64,000 bases of DNA, from contig NZ_CP096255.1 in NCBI RefSeq assembly GCF_011516635.5, positions 9,125,501-9,189,500 of the forward strand, read 5' to 3'. The notes under the pieces were generated by a model that was given only the letters and a program-made list of their open reading frames with translations, was not told where the DNA came from and made no database searches. Positions 54,253 through 62,886 of this stretch are shown here, piece after piece (positions within the stretch are counted from its first letter, which is position 1; the number at the start of each line of letters is the position of its first letter). The position numbers were made by a program, and so were the translations under genes. Origin of the DNA: Bradyrhizobium barranii subsp. apii (lineage in GTDB: Bacteria > Pseudomonadota > Alphaproteobacteria > Rhizobiales > Xanthobacteraceae).

Positions 54253-55071
54253 TCACCGCCAGTGCAATAATTTGATCTCGAGCCAGCCGATCACCTTCCC
54301 CACCACAAGCCCGAACACCGACAGGATCACCACGCCCGCGAGCAGCTGGTCCGTCTGCATCAGATTGCCGGCCTGAAGCACAAAGGCGCCGATGCCGTAC
54401 TGGGCGCCGATCATCTCGGCACTGACGACGAGCAATAGTGCGACGGACGCGGTGATGCGGAAGCCGGCGAGGATGGCGGGTAGCGCGCCGGGCCAGATCA
54501 CCTTGCGCACGATGGTGGCGAAGGGAACGTTGAAACTCTGCGCCATGCGGATGAGGTTGCGCGGCACCGCATCGACGCCGCTATAGACCGAGATCGCGGT
54601 CGAGAAGAACACGCCGAGCGCAATGGTCGCGATCTTCGGCTCTTCGCCGATGCCGAGCCAGAGAATGAGCAATGGCAGCAGTGCGATCTTCGGGATCGGG
54701 AACAGCGCCGAGATGAAGGTGATGCCGACGCTGCGCGCAAGCCGCGACAGGCCGATGGCGAAGCCGACCGCGACGCCGGCCGCCGTTCCCAGCACCCAGC
54801 CGACGCCGATGCGCAGGATAGAGGCCGACAGATGCTGCCAGAGCGCGCCTGACATCGCGAGCTCGTAGATCGCCCGCGCGATCGCAGCCGGCGCCGGCAG
54901 GAACAGCGGATTGACCAGCCCGGCGCTGCCGGCCGCCTGCCAGATCGCGATGACGAGGGCGAGCGCGATCCAGCCGCCGAAGCGGCTGCTGGCGGGCACG
55001 AAGCCGGCGCCGCGAAAACGGACGCGCCGCGTCGTGTCGTCCTTCGCAGACATCCCCGCGCGATCAAGCAT
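54253..55071 (-). CDS. ABC transporter permease (second NMT1-type system)
   Basis: This 272-residue inner-membrane protein has the usual EAA-type loop VDAVPRNLIRMAQSFNVPFA, then TIVRKVIWPGALPAILAGFR, and about six helices. The ATG at 55071 overlaps the ATPase stop by 8 bases, so it is coupled to it. It is the last gene of a three-gene uptake operon adjacent to the aromatic pathway. Confidence 0.88.
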   Translation of the reverse strand: MLDRAGMSAKDDTTRRVRFRGAGFVPASSRFGGWIALALVIAIWQAAGSAGLVNPLFLPAPAAIARAIYELAMSGALWQHLSASILRIGVGWVLGTAAGVAVGFAIGLSRLARSVGITFISALFPIPKIALLPLLILWLGIGEEPKIATIALGVFFSTAISVYSGVDAVPRNLIRMAQSFNVPFATIVRKVIWPGALPAILAGFRITASVALLLVVSAEMIGAQYGIGAFVLQAGNLMQTDQLLAGVVILSVFGLVVGKVIGWLEIKLLHWR

Positions 55072-55837
55072 GCTGAACCTCGCGCTCGGCGTCGATCGCC
55101 TCGTTGCGGATCAGCGACCAGATCTGGTTCTGAAGCGCCAGCAGCTTTTCACGCGCAGCGATCTCGCCGCGCTCGGTGCGCGTCATCGGTACGGTCACGA
55201 CCTCGCGAATGCGGCCCGGCCGCCGCGACAGCACCACGATGCGGTCGGCGAGCCGTGCGGCTTCCTCCAGATTGTGGGTGACATAGACCGCGCCCATGCC
55301 GCCATCGGCGAGCAGGCGGACGAAATCTTCCATCAGCAGCTCGCGTGTTTGTGAATCCAGCGCCGACAGCGGCTCGTCCATCAGCAGGATGGCGGGCTTG
55401 ACCGCAAGCGCGCGCGAAATGCCGACGCGCTGGCGCATGCCGCCGGAGAGCTGCTTCGGATAGGTTGTGCGGAAGTCGGTCAGGCCGGTGCGACGCAAGG
55501 CATCGTCGACCAGCGCGCGGCGCTGCACGGCCGAGAGCTGGGTATGCAGCAGCGGGAATTCGACATTCTCCTCCACCGTCGCCCAGGGCAGCAGCGCGAA
55601 ATCCTGGAACACGAAGGTCAGCGGATTGAGGCTGTCCGCCGGCGGAGACCCGCGCAGCTCGGGTGCGCCCGAAGTCGGCTGCAACAGCCCGCCGAGAATC
55701 GACAGCAGCGTGCTTTTGCCACATCCCGAAGGCCCGACGATCGCCACCACTTCGCCGGCGCTGACGGTGAAGGAAACGTCGTCGAGCACGGCGAGGTCAC
55801 CGAAGCGATGGCTGATGTGGTTGGCGATCAGGTCCAT
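55064..55837 (-). CDS. ABC transporter ATP-binding protein (second NMT1-type system)
   Basis: This 257-residue ATPase has Walker A GPSGCGKST, Q-loop FVFQDFALLPW, signature LSGGMRQRVGISRAL, Walker B ILLMDEPLSALD and YVTHNLEEAA. The ATG at 55837 is used; the frame upstream is repeat-derived. It follows the binding-protein gene by about 65 bases that include a palindrome. Confidence 0.92.
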   Translation of the reverse strand: MDLIANHISHRFGDLAVLDDVSFTVSAGEVVAIVGPSGCGKSTLLSILGGLLQPTSGAPELRGSPPADSLNPLTFVFQDFALLPWATVEENVEFPLLHTQLSAVQRRALVDDALRRTGLTDFRTTYPKQLSGGMRQRVGISRALAVKPAILLMDEPLSALDSQTRELLMEDFVRLLADGGMGAVYVTHNLEEAARLADRIVVLSRRPGRIREVVTVPMTRTERGEIAAREKLLALQNQIWSLIRNEAIDAEREVQHA

Positions 55838-55859
55838 TCTATCTCTGTCGTCTGTTCCG

Positions 55860-55902
55860 TCGTTCCGGGATGGTCCGAAGGACCAGCCCCGGAATGACAA
55901 AG
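55860..55902. repeat. Short intergenic palindrome
   Basis: GTCGTTCCGGGATGGTCCG at about 55859 mirrors AGGACCAGCCCCGGAATGAC, with a small loop. It is the same type as the repeats at 51606 and 52913, inside the ABC operon. Confidence 0.6.
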
Positions 55903-55904
55903 GT

Positions 55905-56909
55905 TTAGTCCGCCTTCACAAAATCCTTGGCGATGATCGTGTTCACATCAAAGCCCTTGTCGGCAAAGCCCTGCTCCTGGAGCCATTTGATCTGGTTGTC
56001 GACGTTCTTGACGTCCAGCTTGCCGTCGGGATCGATATAGGCGCAATTGCCGACCACCTGCTCGACCGGCAAGTTGGTGTATTTGGCGATGATCTCCAGC
56101 AGCGGCTTGGTCTTGTCGTTGATGGGCGCGACGCCGTCCTTCATGGCGGCGAGGATGACGTCGTGATATTCGCGGTCGGCTTTCGCGAGCACGCCGAGAA
56201 ATTTTGTCACCAGCACCTTGTTGGTCAGCGTCTTGGGCGAGGCGAACACCGCGCCCAATTGCCAGGGCGTCTCGTCGCCGACCCATCCCAAAAACTTCGC
56301 GCCGCCCTCGTCCATCAGCTTTCGCGCGGTGGAGATCGGCAGCAGCGCCGCATCCACGGTTTCGCCCTTCAAGGCGGCGGCTGCGTTCGACAGCGATTGC
56401 AGCGGCACGATCTTCACGTCTGCGAGCTTGAAGCCGTATTTGTCGGCGAGCAGCCCCAGCGAATAGTGAAAGGATGAGCCAACCTGCGTCACGGCTATGC
56501 GCTTGCCCGCGAGGTCCTTCGGAGTCTTCAACCCGGCGGCATAGGCGTTGTTGCTGGCGAAATAGCCGATCAGGGGATAACCGGCCTTCTCGCGGCTCAT
56601 GCCGCCGATCACTTTCAGCGTGCCTTTGCCGGCGAGATTGTAGAGACCGGCGGTGAAGGCGGTGACGCCGAAATCGATGTCGCCCGAGGTCGTCGCGACC
56701 GCGATCGGCTGCGCCGCATCGAAGAACTTCAGCTCGACGTCGAGACCGGCCTCGCGGAAATAGCCCTTGTCCTGCGCAATGAAGACGGGCGCGGACGACG
56801 ACAGGCGGAGCACGCCGATCCTGGCCTTCAGCGCGTCTTCGGCCCGGGCCGTGCCCATCGCTGTGATCGCCATCAGGCCAGCCAGTGCGAGCCGCGCAAT
56901 CCCGATCAT
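55905..56909 (-). CDS. ABC transporter substrate-binding protein (NMT1/THI5-like, second system)
   Basis: The 334-residue precursor has a signal peptide (IARLALAGLMAITAMGTARAE). The mature part begins KARIGVLRLSSSAPVFIAQD, then KGYFREAGLDVELKFFDAAQ, the NMT1-type ligand lobe. It is the first gene of its operon and lies 45 bases downstream of the FAD-oxidoreductase gene on the same strand, so the four genes may be cotranscribed. The ligand is probably an aromatic or N-heterocyclic acid, which fits the adjacent pathway but is inference. Confidence 0.9.
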   Translation of the reverse strand: MIGIARLALAGLMAITAMGTARAEDALKARIGVLRLSSSAPVFIAQDKGYFREAGLDVELKFFDAAQPIAVATTSGDIDFGVTAFTAGLYNLAGKGTLKVIGGMSREKAGYPLIGYFASNNAYAAGLKTPKDLAGKRIAVTQVGSSFHYSLGLLADKYGFKLADVKIVPLQSLSNAAAALKGETVDAALLPISTARKLMDEGGAKFLGWVGDETPWQLGAVFASPKTLTNKVLVTKFLGVLAKADREYHDVILAAMKDGVAPINDKTKPLLEIIAKYTNLPVEQVVGNCAYIDPDGKLDVKNVDNQIKWLQEQGFADKGFDVNTIIAKDFVKAD

Positions 56910-56954
56910 GCCGTGTCCTCCGTCGTCGTTCTCTCGGTCGTAATGTTACAACCG

Positions 56955-58322
56955 TCACAAACCTTCGGGCACGGGCTGGTCCCGCCCGATGAAGGCGCCC
57001 TGTTGTTTCAACGTTTCCTGCAACTTTTCAATGGAGATGTCGCGCGGGATGCGGTTTCCTGAGAGCGCGAGCGCCGCGGCGGAACCGGCGGCCTCCCCCA
57101 TCACGAAACAGGCACCGGAAACCCGCGCCGCCGACTGGCCCTCATGGGTCATCGAGGCGCAGCGGCCGGCGACGAGGAGATTGTCGACGCCCTCAGGCAC
57201 CAGCATCCGGTAAGGCAGCTCGTTATAGCCGCGCGATTCCGGGATTGGCGGGAACGTGAAGACGACGTCGCCCGGAACATGGGCCTCGATCGGCCAGCCA
57301 TTGACGCCGATCGAATCCGCGAACGAGGCACAGCCGAGCACGTCCTCGCCGCTGAGCTGGTAGCCGCCCTTGATGCGACGGGTCTCGCGGATGCCGAGCT
57401 GCGGCGGCAGATCGACGATGTAAGACTTTTCGAAGCCCGGCACGGTGCTGCGCAGGAACTCGAATGCGGCCAGCGCCTGCTTGCGGCCCTCGATCTCGCC
57501 GCGGGTGAGGTCGTCGGGCTCGATGCCGTTGATGGCATGGCCGTCCTCGCGCGCCACTTGGGTGAAATTCACCCGCCATTCGATGCCTGATTTCTGCGGC
57601 CGCACGATTGCGCTCTTGCGCGGGAATGTGTGGGTGCCGGCGGCGATCGCCTTCTCCATCAATTGCGGGATGGTGCGCCAGGCATCGCCAGCCTTCTCGG
57701 GATCGATGCCGTTGAGACGAAGCATCATCGAGGGGTACATCGGATGGCCGTGCTCGTCACCGAGCTCGAAGGGCGCCCCGGCCCAGACCGCGAGGTCGCC
57801 GTCGCCGGAGCAATCGATGAAGATCTCGGCGCGGACGGCCTGCCGTCCGGCCTTGGTCTCGACCATCAGCGCATCGATGCGGCTGTTGTCGCCCATCACG
57901 ACGCCGGCACCGAGCGCATGGAAGAGGATGTGCACCTTGTGGCTGGCGAGCAGCTCGTCGGCCGCGATCTTGTAGGCCGCGGTGTCATAGGCCTGGGCGA
58001 AGACCTTGCCGAGGATCAGATGCGGTGCGTTGAGGCCGTTCAAATGATCGATCCGCGCCAGCAGATCGGACGCCATGCCCTGCACCAGCCGGTGGGCCTG
58101 GCCGTAGACATTGCCATGCAGGCCGCAGAAATTGGTGACGCCGGCAGCCGTGCCCATGCCGCCGAGGAAGCCGTAGCGCTCGATCAGCAGCGTCTTTCGT
58201 CCCGCGCGCGCCGCTGACGCCGCCGCCACGATGCCGGCGGGCCCGCCGCCGAGAACGACGACTTCATATTCGCCGTAGAGCGGCACCTGGCGTGCCGGTT
58301 CTTCGATCATCATGGCCCGCAT
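56955..58322 (-). CDS. FAD-dependent oxidoreductase (FAD_oxidored family)
   Basis: This 455-residue flavoprotein has the dinucleotide motif VVVLGGGPAGIVAAASAARAG, then RKTLLIERYGFLGGMGTAAG, FIDCSGDGDLAVWAGAPFE and a C-terminal VAGRCASMTHEGQSAARVSG. It belongs to the FAD-binding reductase family whose members oxidise amines, hydroxy acids or steroid-like acids. It is divergent from the LysR gene 58433 across 110 bases, and its promoter region contains the palindrome at 58408. It is probably cotranscribed with the NMT1-type ABC system downstream. Confidence 0.85.
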   Translation of the reverse strand: MRAMMIEEPARQVPLYGEYEVVVLGGGPAGIVAAASAARAGRKTLLIERYGFLGGMGTAAGVTNFCGLHGNVYGQAHRLVQGMASDLLARIDHLNGLNAPHLILGKVFAQAYDTAAYKIAADELLASHKVHILFHALGAGVVMGDNSRIDALMVETKAGRQAVRAEIFIDCSGDGDLAVWAGAPFELGDEHGHPMYPSMMLRLNGIDPEKAGDAWRTIPQLMEKAIAAGTHTFPRKSAIVRPQKSGIEWRVNFTQVAREDGHAINGIEPDDLTRGEIEGRKQALAAFEFLRSTVPGFEKSYIVDLPPQLGIRETRRIKGGYQLSGEDVLGCASFADSIGVNGWPIEAHVPGDVVFTFPPIPESRGYNELPYRMLVPEGVDNLLVAGRCASMTHEGQSAARVSGACFVMGEAAGSAAALALSGNRIPRDISIEKLQETLKQQGAFIGRDQPVPEGL

Positions 58323-58407
58323 GCGCGTCCGCTCCCAAAATCTCTTGCTTGAAGCCGACTATGAATTAACGCTAGGCGAGCTACAATCCACCAAAATAAG
58401 CGATCAG

Positions 58408-58426
58408 CTTTCTCGAATCGAGAAAG
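58408..58426. promoter_or_regulatory. LysR-gene operator palindrome
   Basis: CTTTCTCGAATCGAGAAAG is a perfect 9+1+9 palindrome ending six bases before the LysR ATG and overlapping its AGAAAGG ribosome-binding site. It lies in the divergent gap to the FAD oxidoreductase. It is a likely autoregulatory site of the adjacent LysR protein. Confidence 0.65.
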
Positions 58427-58432
58427 GTCGAC

Positions 58433-59317
58433 ATGGACATCCTGGTAAACCTTCAGGCCTTCCTCGCCACCGCGGATACGGCCGGATTCTCTGCCGCCGC
58501 GCGCAAGCTCAATGTCTCGACCTCGGTCGTGGCCAAGCGCGTCACGCAACTGGAGGCGCGGATCGGCGCGCCGCTGTTCCATCGCTCGACCCGGCAATTG
58601 CGCCTGACGGAAGCCGGCCAGCGCTATGTGCATCGCGCCCGCAGTGTCGTCGCCGATGCCACCGACCTGCTCTCGCGGATGGGCGAGAAGGGACACGATC
58701 TCGTCGATCACCTCCGCATCAAGGCGCCGACCTCGCTCACCGTGGCGCGCCTTGCCGACGCCTTCAGCGCCTTCCAGACGCAGAACCCGCGATTGAAACT
58801 CGAGATCGTGCTGATCGACCGCCCGGTCGATCCCGTCACCGAAGGCTTTGACATCGCCATCGGCGCCTTCCCTCATTCCTTCGGCGGCGTGGTCGACGAG
58901 CCGCTGTGTCCGCTGAAGCGGCTGCTCTGCGCCTCACCAGCCTATTTGAAGAAGCACGGCGCGCCAAAGCACCCGCGCGACCTCGTCGACCATCGCTGCC
59001 TCAGCTTCCTGCCGACGGGACCGGAGTGGATCTTCGACGGCCCGCGCGGACGCATTAGCATCCAGGTCAGCCCGCTGCTCTCCTCCAACGAGGGCCATGT
59101 GCTGGCGCGCAGCGCGATCGCCGGCAACGGCATCGCGCTGATCTCTCATTATCTCGTGGCGGATGCCCTGCGCGACGGTACGCTCAAGCCGGTGCTGCGC
59201 GACTTTCCAATCCCCGAGCTGTGGGTCAAGGCCGCGATCCCCGAGCGGCGGCGCAACGCCGCCGCGGTGCAGGCGCTCTTGCGCGAATTGAAGAGCGCGC
59301 TGCTACCCGTGCTGTAA
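58433..59317 (+). CDS. LysR-family transcriptional regulator
   Basis: This 294-residue regulator has the N-terminal HTH (FLATADTAGFSAAARKLNVS, then TSVVAKRVTQLEARIGAPLF) and a full inducer domain (LKLEIVLIDRPVDPVTEGFD, HVLARSAIAGNGIALISHYL). It is divergent from the FAD oxidoreductase/ABC operon and is the natural candidate to control it. AGAAAGG precedes the ATG, inside a palindrome. Confidence 0.92.
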   Translation: MDILVNLQAFLATADTAGFSAAARKLNVSTSVVAKRVTQLEARIGAPLFHRSTRQLRLTEAGQRYVHRARSVVADATDLLSRMGEKGHDLVDHLRIKAPTSLTVARLADAFSAFQTQNPRLKLEIVLIDRPVDPVTEGFDIAIGAFPHSFGGVVDEPLCPLKRLLCASPAYLKKHGAPKHPRDLVDHRCLSFLPTGPEWIFDGPRGRISIQVSPLLSSNEGHVLARSAIAGNGIALISHYLVADALRDGTLKPVLRDFPIPELWVKAAIPERRRNAAAVQALLRELKSALLPVL

Positions 59318-59361
59318 GGCCGCCTCGTTCGCCCTCGTGGCGTCGCCGGCTTCTCCGGGGC

Positions 59362-61398
59362 TCAGGCCGCCGAGCGGATGGTGTGGAGGAAATCGTCGAC
59401 GTTCGACCTCATCGAATCCGCCTGCTGCTTCAAGGCGGCTGCGACCGTGAGGGCGGCTTCGGCGCCGGCGTCGGTCTCGCCCGCCACGGCGCGCACCTGA
59501 CCGATTTCCTGCGTCACCGCCGTGGTGCCGTTGGCCGCCTCTTCGACGTTGCGCGCGATTTCGCCCGTGGCCGCGCCCTGCTCTTCGACCGCCGCGGCAA
59601 TCGCAGTGGCGATGTCGGCCATTTCCTTGACGGTGGAGCCGAATTGCTTGATCGCCTGAACCGATTGGCCGGTCGCACTCTGGATGGTCGCGATCTGGCT
59701 CGCGATCTGCTCGGTCGCCTGCGCCGTCTGGGTGGCGAGACTCTTGACCTCGCTGGCGACGATCGCGAAGCCCCGGCCGGCGTCGCCGGCGCGCGCCGCT
59801 TCGATGGTCGCGTTCAGCGCCAGCAAATTGGTCTGGCTGGCGATCGCCTGAATCAGCTGAATGATGGTGCCGATCTTCTCAGCCGCATCCGACAGCCCAT
59901 GCATCAATTCTGAGGTGCGGTTGGTCTCGTCGGTCGCCCTGTTCGAGACCGCGACGGAGCGGTGCACCTGGCTCGAGATTTCACGGATCGAGGCCGCGAG
60001 TTGCTGGGTGGCGGAGGCGACGGTCTGCACATTCATCGATGCCTGCTCGGCGCGGGTCGCGACCGCTTCGGCGAGCCCGCGTCCGCGTTCGGCGACCTTT
60101 GCCAGCTCCTCGGCGCTGCGCCCCATGTCGTCGGCACGGCCGCCGACACCGGAAATGACTCCCTGCATGCCCTGCTCGAAGCGGCCGGCAAGATCCGACA
60201 TCATGCGGGCGCGGTCGGCCTCGCTGGCTTCGCGCTGTGCCGTCGCCTCGCCTTCCATGCGGCGAACCGCCAGCGCGTTTTCGCGGAACACCTCGACGGC
60301 GCGTGCCATACGGCCGATTTCGTCGCGCGAGTCGCCGCCGGGGATCGGCTCATCGAGCTCGCCCGCCGCCAGCGATTGCATCCGGTCGGTCATGCTGCGA
60401 ATCGGACCGGACACGCTGGCGCCGATCAACCACGCCAGCTCGGCTCCCAGCAGCAGCGCGCCGGCCGCGGTCGCGATGACGGTCTGCTTGGTCTGATCGA
60501 CCGCTGCCGCGGTCTTGTCGCCCTGCTCGGCGCGCACGGTGCCGAGCTTCGCGTTGATCTTGTTGACGTGGTCGTCGATTGCCGCGCTGGCCTTCTTCAA
60601 TTCGGCCTGCCTGGCGCGCAGATCGGCGGCCACTTTGATGACCTCGTCCAGCGCGGCCGCGTCGGCAGTGATCGCGGTCTTGAGCGCGGCGACCAGCGCC
60701 TTCAGTTTGGCGTCGTTCGCCCCCGCCAGCTCAGCCTCGGTGTCCGCGATCGCCAGCTGGGCGTAGGACAACGCCTGCTTGGCGTCGTCGGCATCGCCCG
60801 TCGACAAAGTGGAGCCATAGCGCATCACGGTGATCCGCAGTGCGTCAACGACGCCGGCCAGACGCATCGGGTTGACCAGCCGTTCCGCGTCCTCGGACCG
60901 GTTGGCGAGCGCAACCTGGATGCCGCTGACATTGAGGCCGGCGGCTGCACCCTGCGCGTCAGTCTTCGTGGTCGCGGCGCGCAGCCGATCCGCCGCCTCC
61001 GCTGCCGCGGTGAACGACGAGCGATAGGTTTCCAGCGCGGTCTTGACCGGGCCGATGCCTTCCGCGATCGCTTGCAGCTTGCCGAACTGCCGGTCGACCT
61101 GATCGGCCAGCTTGCCGACGCCGTCGATCGCCTTGGCCGCGGCATCCTTGTCGCCGACATTCCAGGTTCGGATGAATTTCTCGACCGCCGAGTTCGCCTC
61201 CAGAAGCGCGGCCCGCGCCTGTGACATGCCGGCGTCGCCGGCAGCGCTGGTCACGAGCTCATTGACCGTTCCGCCGATCCGCTCGACCTGGACGATGGCG
61301 AAGCCCGCGAGCAGGACCAGAAAGCTGAGAACCAGCGCGAAGCCGCCAAACACGCGCGGTCGAACGCCGACGCGGGACATAATGTGCGATAATTTCAT
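59362..61398 (-). CDS. Methyl-accepting chemotaxis protein with periplasmic helical domain
   Basis: This transducer has about 678 residues. A membrane helix (RVFGGFALVLSFLVLLAGFA) is followed by a long helical periplasmic domain (residues 40-300, an HBM/CHASE-like layout) and a second membrane helix. HAMP (SVSGPIRSMTDRMQSLAAGE) and the conserved hairpin (IASQTNLLALNATIEAARAG, DAGRGFAIVASEVKSLATQ) follow. The C-terminus is not the pentapeptide CheR tether. The ATG at 61398 lies 18 bases after the stop of the upstream TRAP-type binding-protein gene, so both are probably cotranscribed. Confidence 0.9.
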   Translation of the reverse strand: MKLSHIMSRVGVRPRVFGGFALVLSFLVLLAGFAIVQVERIGGTVNELVTSAAGDAGMSQARAALLEANSAVEKFIRTWNVGDKDAAAKAIDGVGKLADQVDRQFGKLQAIAEGIGPVKTALETYRSSFTAAAEAADRLRAATTKTDAQGAAAGLNVSGIQVALANRSEDAERLVNPMRLAGVVDALRITVMRYGSTLSTGDADDAKQALSYAQLAIADTEAELAGANDAKLKALVAALKTAITADAAALDEVIKVAADLRARQAELKKASAAIDDHVNKINAKLGTVRAEQGDKTAAAVDQTKQTVIATAAGALLLGAELAWLIGASVSGPIRSMTDRMQSLAAGELDEPIPGGDSRDEIGRMARAVEVFRENALAVRRMEGEATAQREASEADRARMMSDLAGRFEQGMQGVISGVGGRADDMGRSAEELAKVAERGRGLAEAVATRAEQASMNVQTVASATQQLAASIREISSQVHRSVAVSNRATDETNRTSELMHGLSDAAEKIGTIIQLIQAIASQTNLLALNATIEAARAGDAGRGFAIVASEVKSLATQTAQATEQIASQIATIQSATGQSVQAIKQFGSTVKEMADIATAIAAAVEEQGAATGEIARNVEEAANGTTAVTQEIGQVRAVAGETDAGAEAALTVAAALKQQADSMRSNVDDFLHTIRSAA

Positions 61399-61415
61399 GG
61401 CAAATCCGAAATTCT

Positions 61416-62405
61416 TCAACGGGTGGAGCGGATGGCGGCGAGCAGATCCTTGCCAAACCGCTTCTCGAATTCCTGATCGAGCGGCTTGACCGCGTCGACG
61501 AACGGCTGGCGATCGAATGTCTCGATGACGTCCATGCCGCCACTACGCACTTGCTCGAGCGATGCGGCATCGAGCTTCGCCTGCCAGGTCGCCTCCGCTC
61601 CCTCCTTCGCCAGCGCGATCAGCATGGCCTGATCGGCCGGCGGAAGCTGTTCGAACATGGCACGGTTGGCGACGAATGCGATCGGCGCGAAGAAGTGACC
61701 GGTCAGCGTGAGGTATTTCTGGACTTCGTAGAGCCGGGAGCCGGCGATGGTCGGCACCGGATTTTCCTGCCCATCGAGCCGGCCGTCCTTCAGCGCGGTG
61801 TAGACCAGCGGAAATTCCATCGGGACCACTTCGGCGCCGAGCGCCTTGAACGTCATCTGGTAGATCTCGTTCGGAATGACGCGAATCTTGAGCCCTTTGA
61901 TATCCTCGGGCGAGCGAACCGGCCGTTTGGAGTTCGTGACGTTGCGAAATCCCTGTCGGCCGATCGCCAGCAGCGTCAGCCCCTTGTCGGCGAATCTGGT
62001 GGCGATCGCCGCGCCGGCCGGACCTTGCGCCACGGCCTTCGCGTGGGCTGTGTCGCGGAACAGGAAGGGAATGTCGAACACGCCAAGTTCGGGGACGACC
62101 GAACTGACCACAGACCCCGACAGCACCGCCATATCGACCGAGCCGGCCCGGGTCGCCGCCAGGATGGCGTTCTCGCTGCCGAGCGCGTTGGTGGCACGCT
62201 CGTCGATCACGATGCGCCTGCCGGCCGATGCCACCAGCTTCTGGCGAAACTCATCGGCTCCGATTTGCTGCGGGCTCCCCAGCTGGGAATTGAATGCCAG
62301 AGAGATCAATCGCGGTGAAGCGGCAGCCGGTTGCAAAACCAGCAGCCCTGCCGCCGCGGCGACGATCGATCCGGCTTTCCAAAGTCCCAAAACTTGTCTG
62401 TGCAT
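61416..62405 (-). CDS. TRAP-type C4-dicarboxylate/sugar-acid binding protein (DctP-like), orphan
   Basis: The 329-residue precursor has a signal peptide (LWKAGSIVAAAAGLLVLQPA, then AASP). The mature part contains QQIGADEFRQKLVASAGRRI, LGVFDIPFLFRDTAHAKAVA and the conserved Arg segment IKGLKIRVIPNEIYQMTFKA of DctP proteins. No TRAP membrane subunits (DctQ/DctM) are nearby. Instead a chemoreceptor gene follows in the same direction. Binding proteins can serve as ligand carriers for chemoreceptors, so this pair may sense an organic acid. Confidence 0.88.
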   Translation of the reverse strand: MHRQVLGLWKAGSIVAAAAGLLVLQPAAASPRLISLAFNSQLGSPQQIGADEFRQKLVASAGRRIVIDERATNALGSENAILAATRAGSVDMAVLSGSVVSSVVPELGVFDIPFLFRDTAHAKAVAQGPAGAAIATRFADKGLTLLAIGRQGFRNVTNSKRPVRSPEDIKGLKIRVIPNEIYQMTFKALGAEVVPMEFPLVYTALKDGRLDGQENPVPTIAGSRLYEVQKYLTLTGHFFAPIAFVANRAMFEQLPPADQAMLIALAKEGAEATWQAKLDAASLEQVRSGGMDVIETFDRQPFVDAVKPLDQEFEKRFGKDLLAAIRSTR

Positions 62406-62573
62406 TCGACACCATGGCGTGACAATTGTCGTAACCCTAATGGCGGGGAATGATTGAACCCTTAAGGAAGGCCCCGCGGAATTACGGAGATTCGCTTCGA
62501 ACCGCCGCCGACGAGATTTGGGACAGATGCAGATGGTATCGGATTGCTGTGGGATAATGAGTGGTTCGAGGGA

Positions 62574-62846
62574 ATGACGATGGGATCAAGAATACAAATG
62601 GCTGCCGCCATCGCGATCGGCATCATGGGCGGTACGGCCCCGGCCCGCGCCGAGATCGCGCAATGCCGGTTCATCCAGGCCAAGGCGGAGCGCGAAGCGT
62701 GTTACCAACGTCAGGAAGCCGCGCTGGCCGCCAAGCGCAAGCCGGAGCCGCGCGCGGAAAGCAAGACGCTCGAATCGATGCGCCAGATGCGGCAGGACGA
62801 CGATGCCGTCTATCGCAGCATCAACAACATCTGCCGCGGCTGCTGA
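62574..62846 (+). CDS. Small secreted hypothetical protein with Cys-rich end
   Basis: The 90-residue precursor begins MTMGSRIQMAAAIAIGIMGG, then TAPARAE, a signal peptide. The mature part is highly charged (FIQAKAEREACYQRQEAALA, RQDDDAVYRSINNICRGC) with four Cys residues, probably forming disulfides. GAGGGA precedes the ATG. Its family is widespread in Bradyrhizobium and uncharacterised. It is divergent from the TRAP binding-protein gene. Confidence 0.78.
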   Translation: MTMGSRIQMAAAIAIGIMGGTAPARAEIAQCRFIQAKAEREACYQRQEAALAAKRKPEPRAESKTLESMRQMRQDDDAVYRSINNICRGC

Positions 62847-62886
62847 ACGGTGCAACTTGTCACCGAAGTGACGGAAGGGAACGTCG

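Noticed and set aside
59962..61224. 420-codon plus-strand ORF opposite the chemoreceptor
   Set aside because: It is a shadow of the chemoreceptor coding strand with low-complexity composition.
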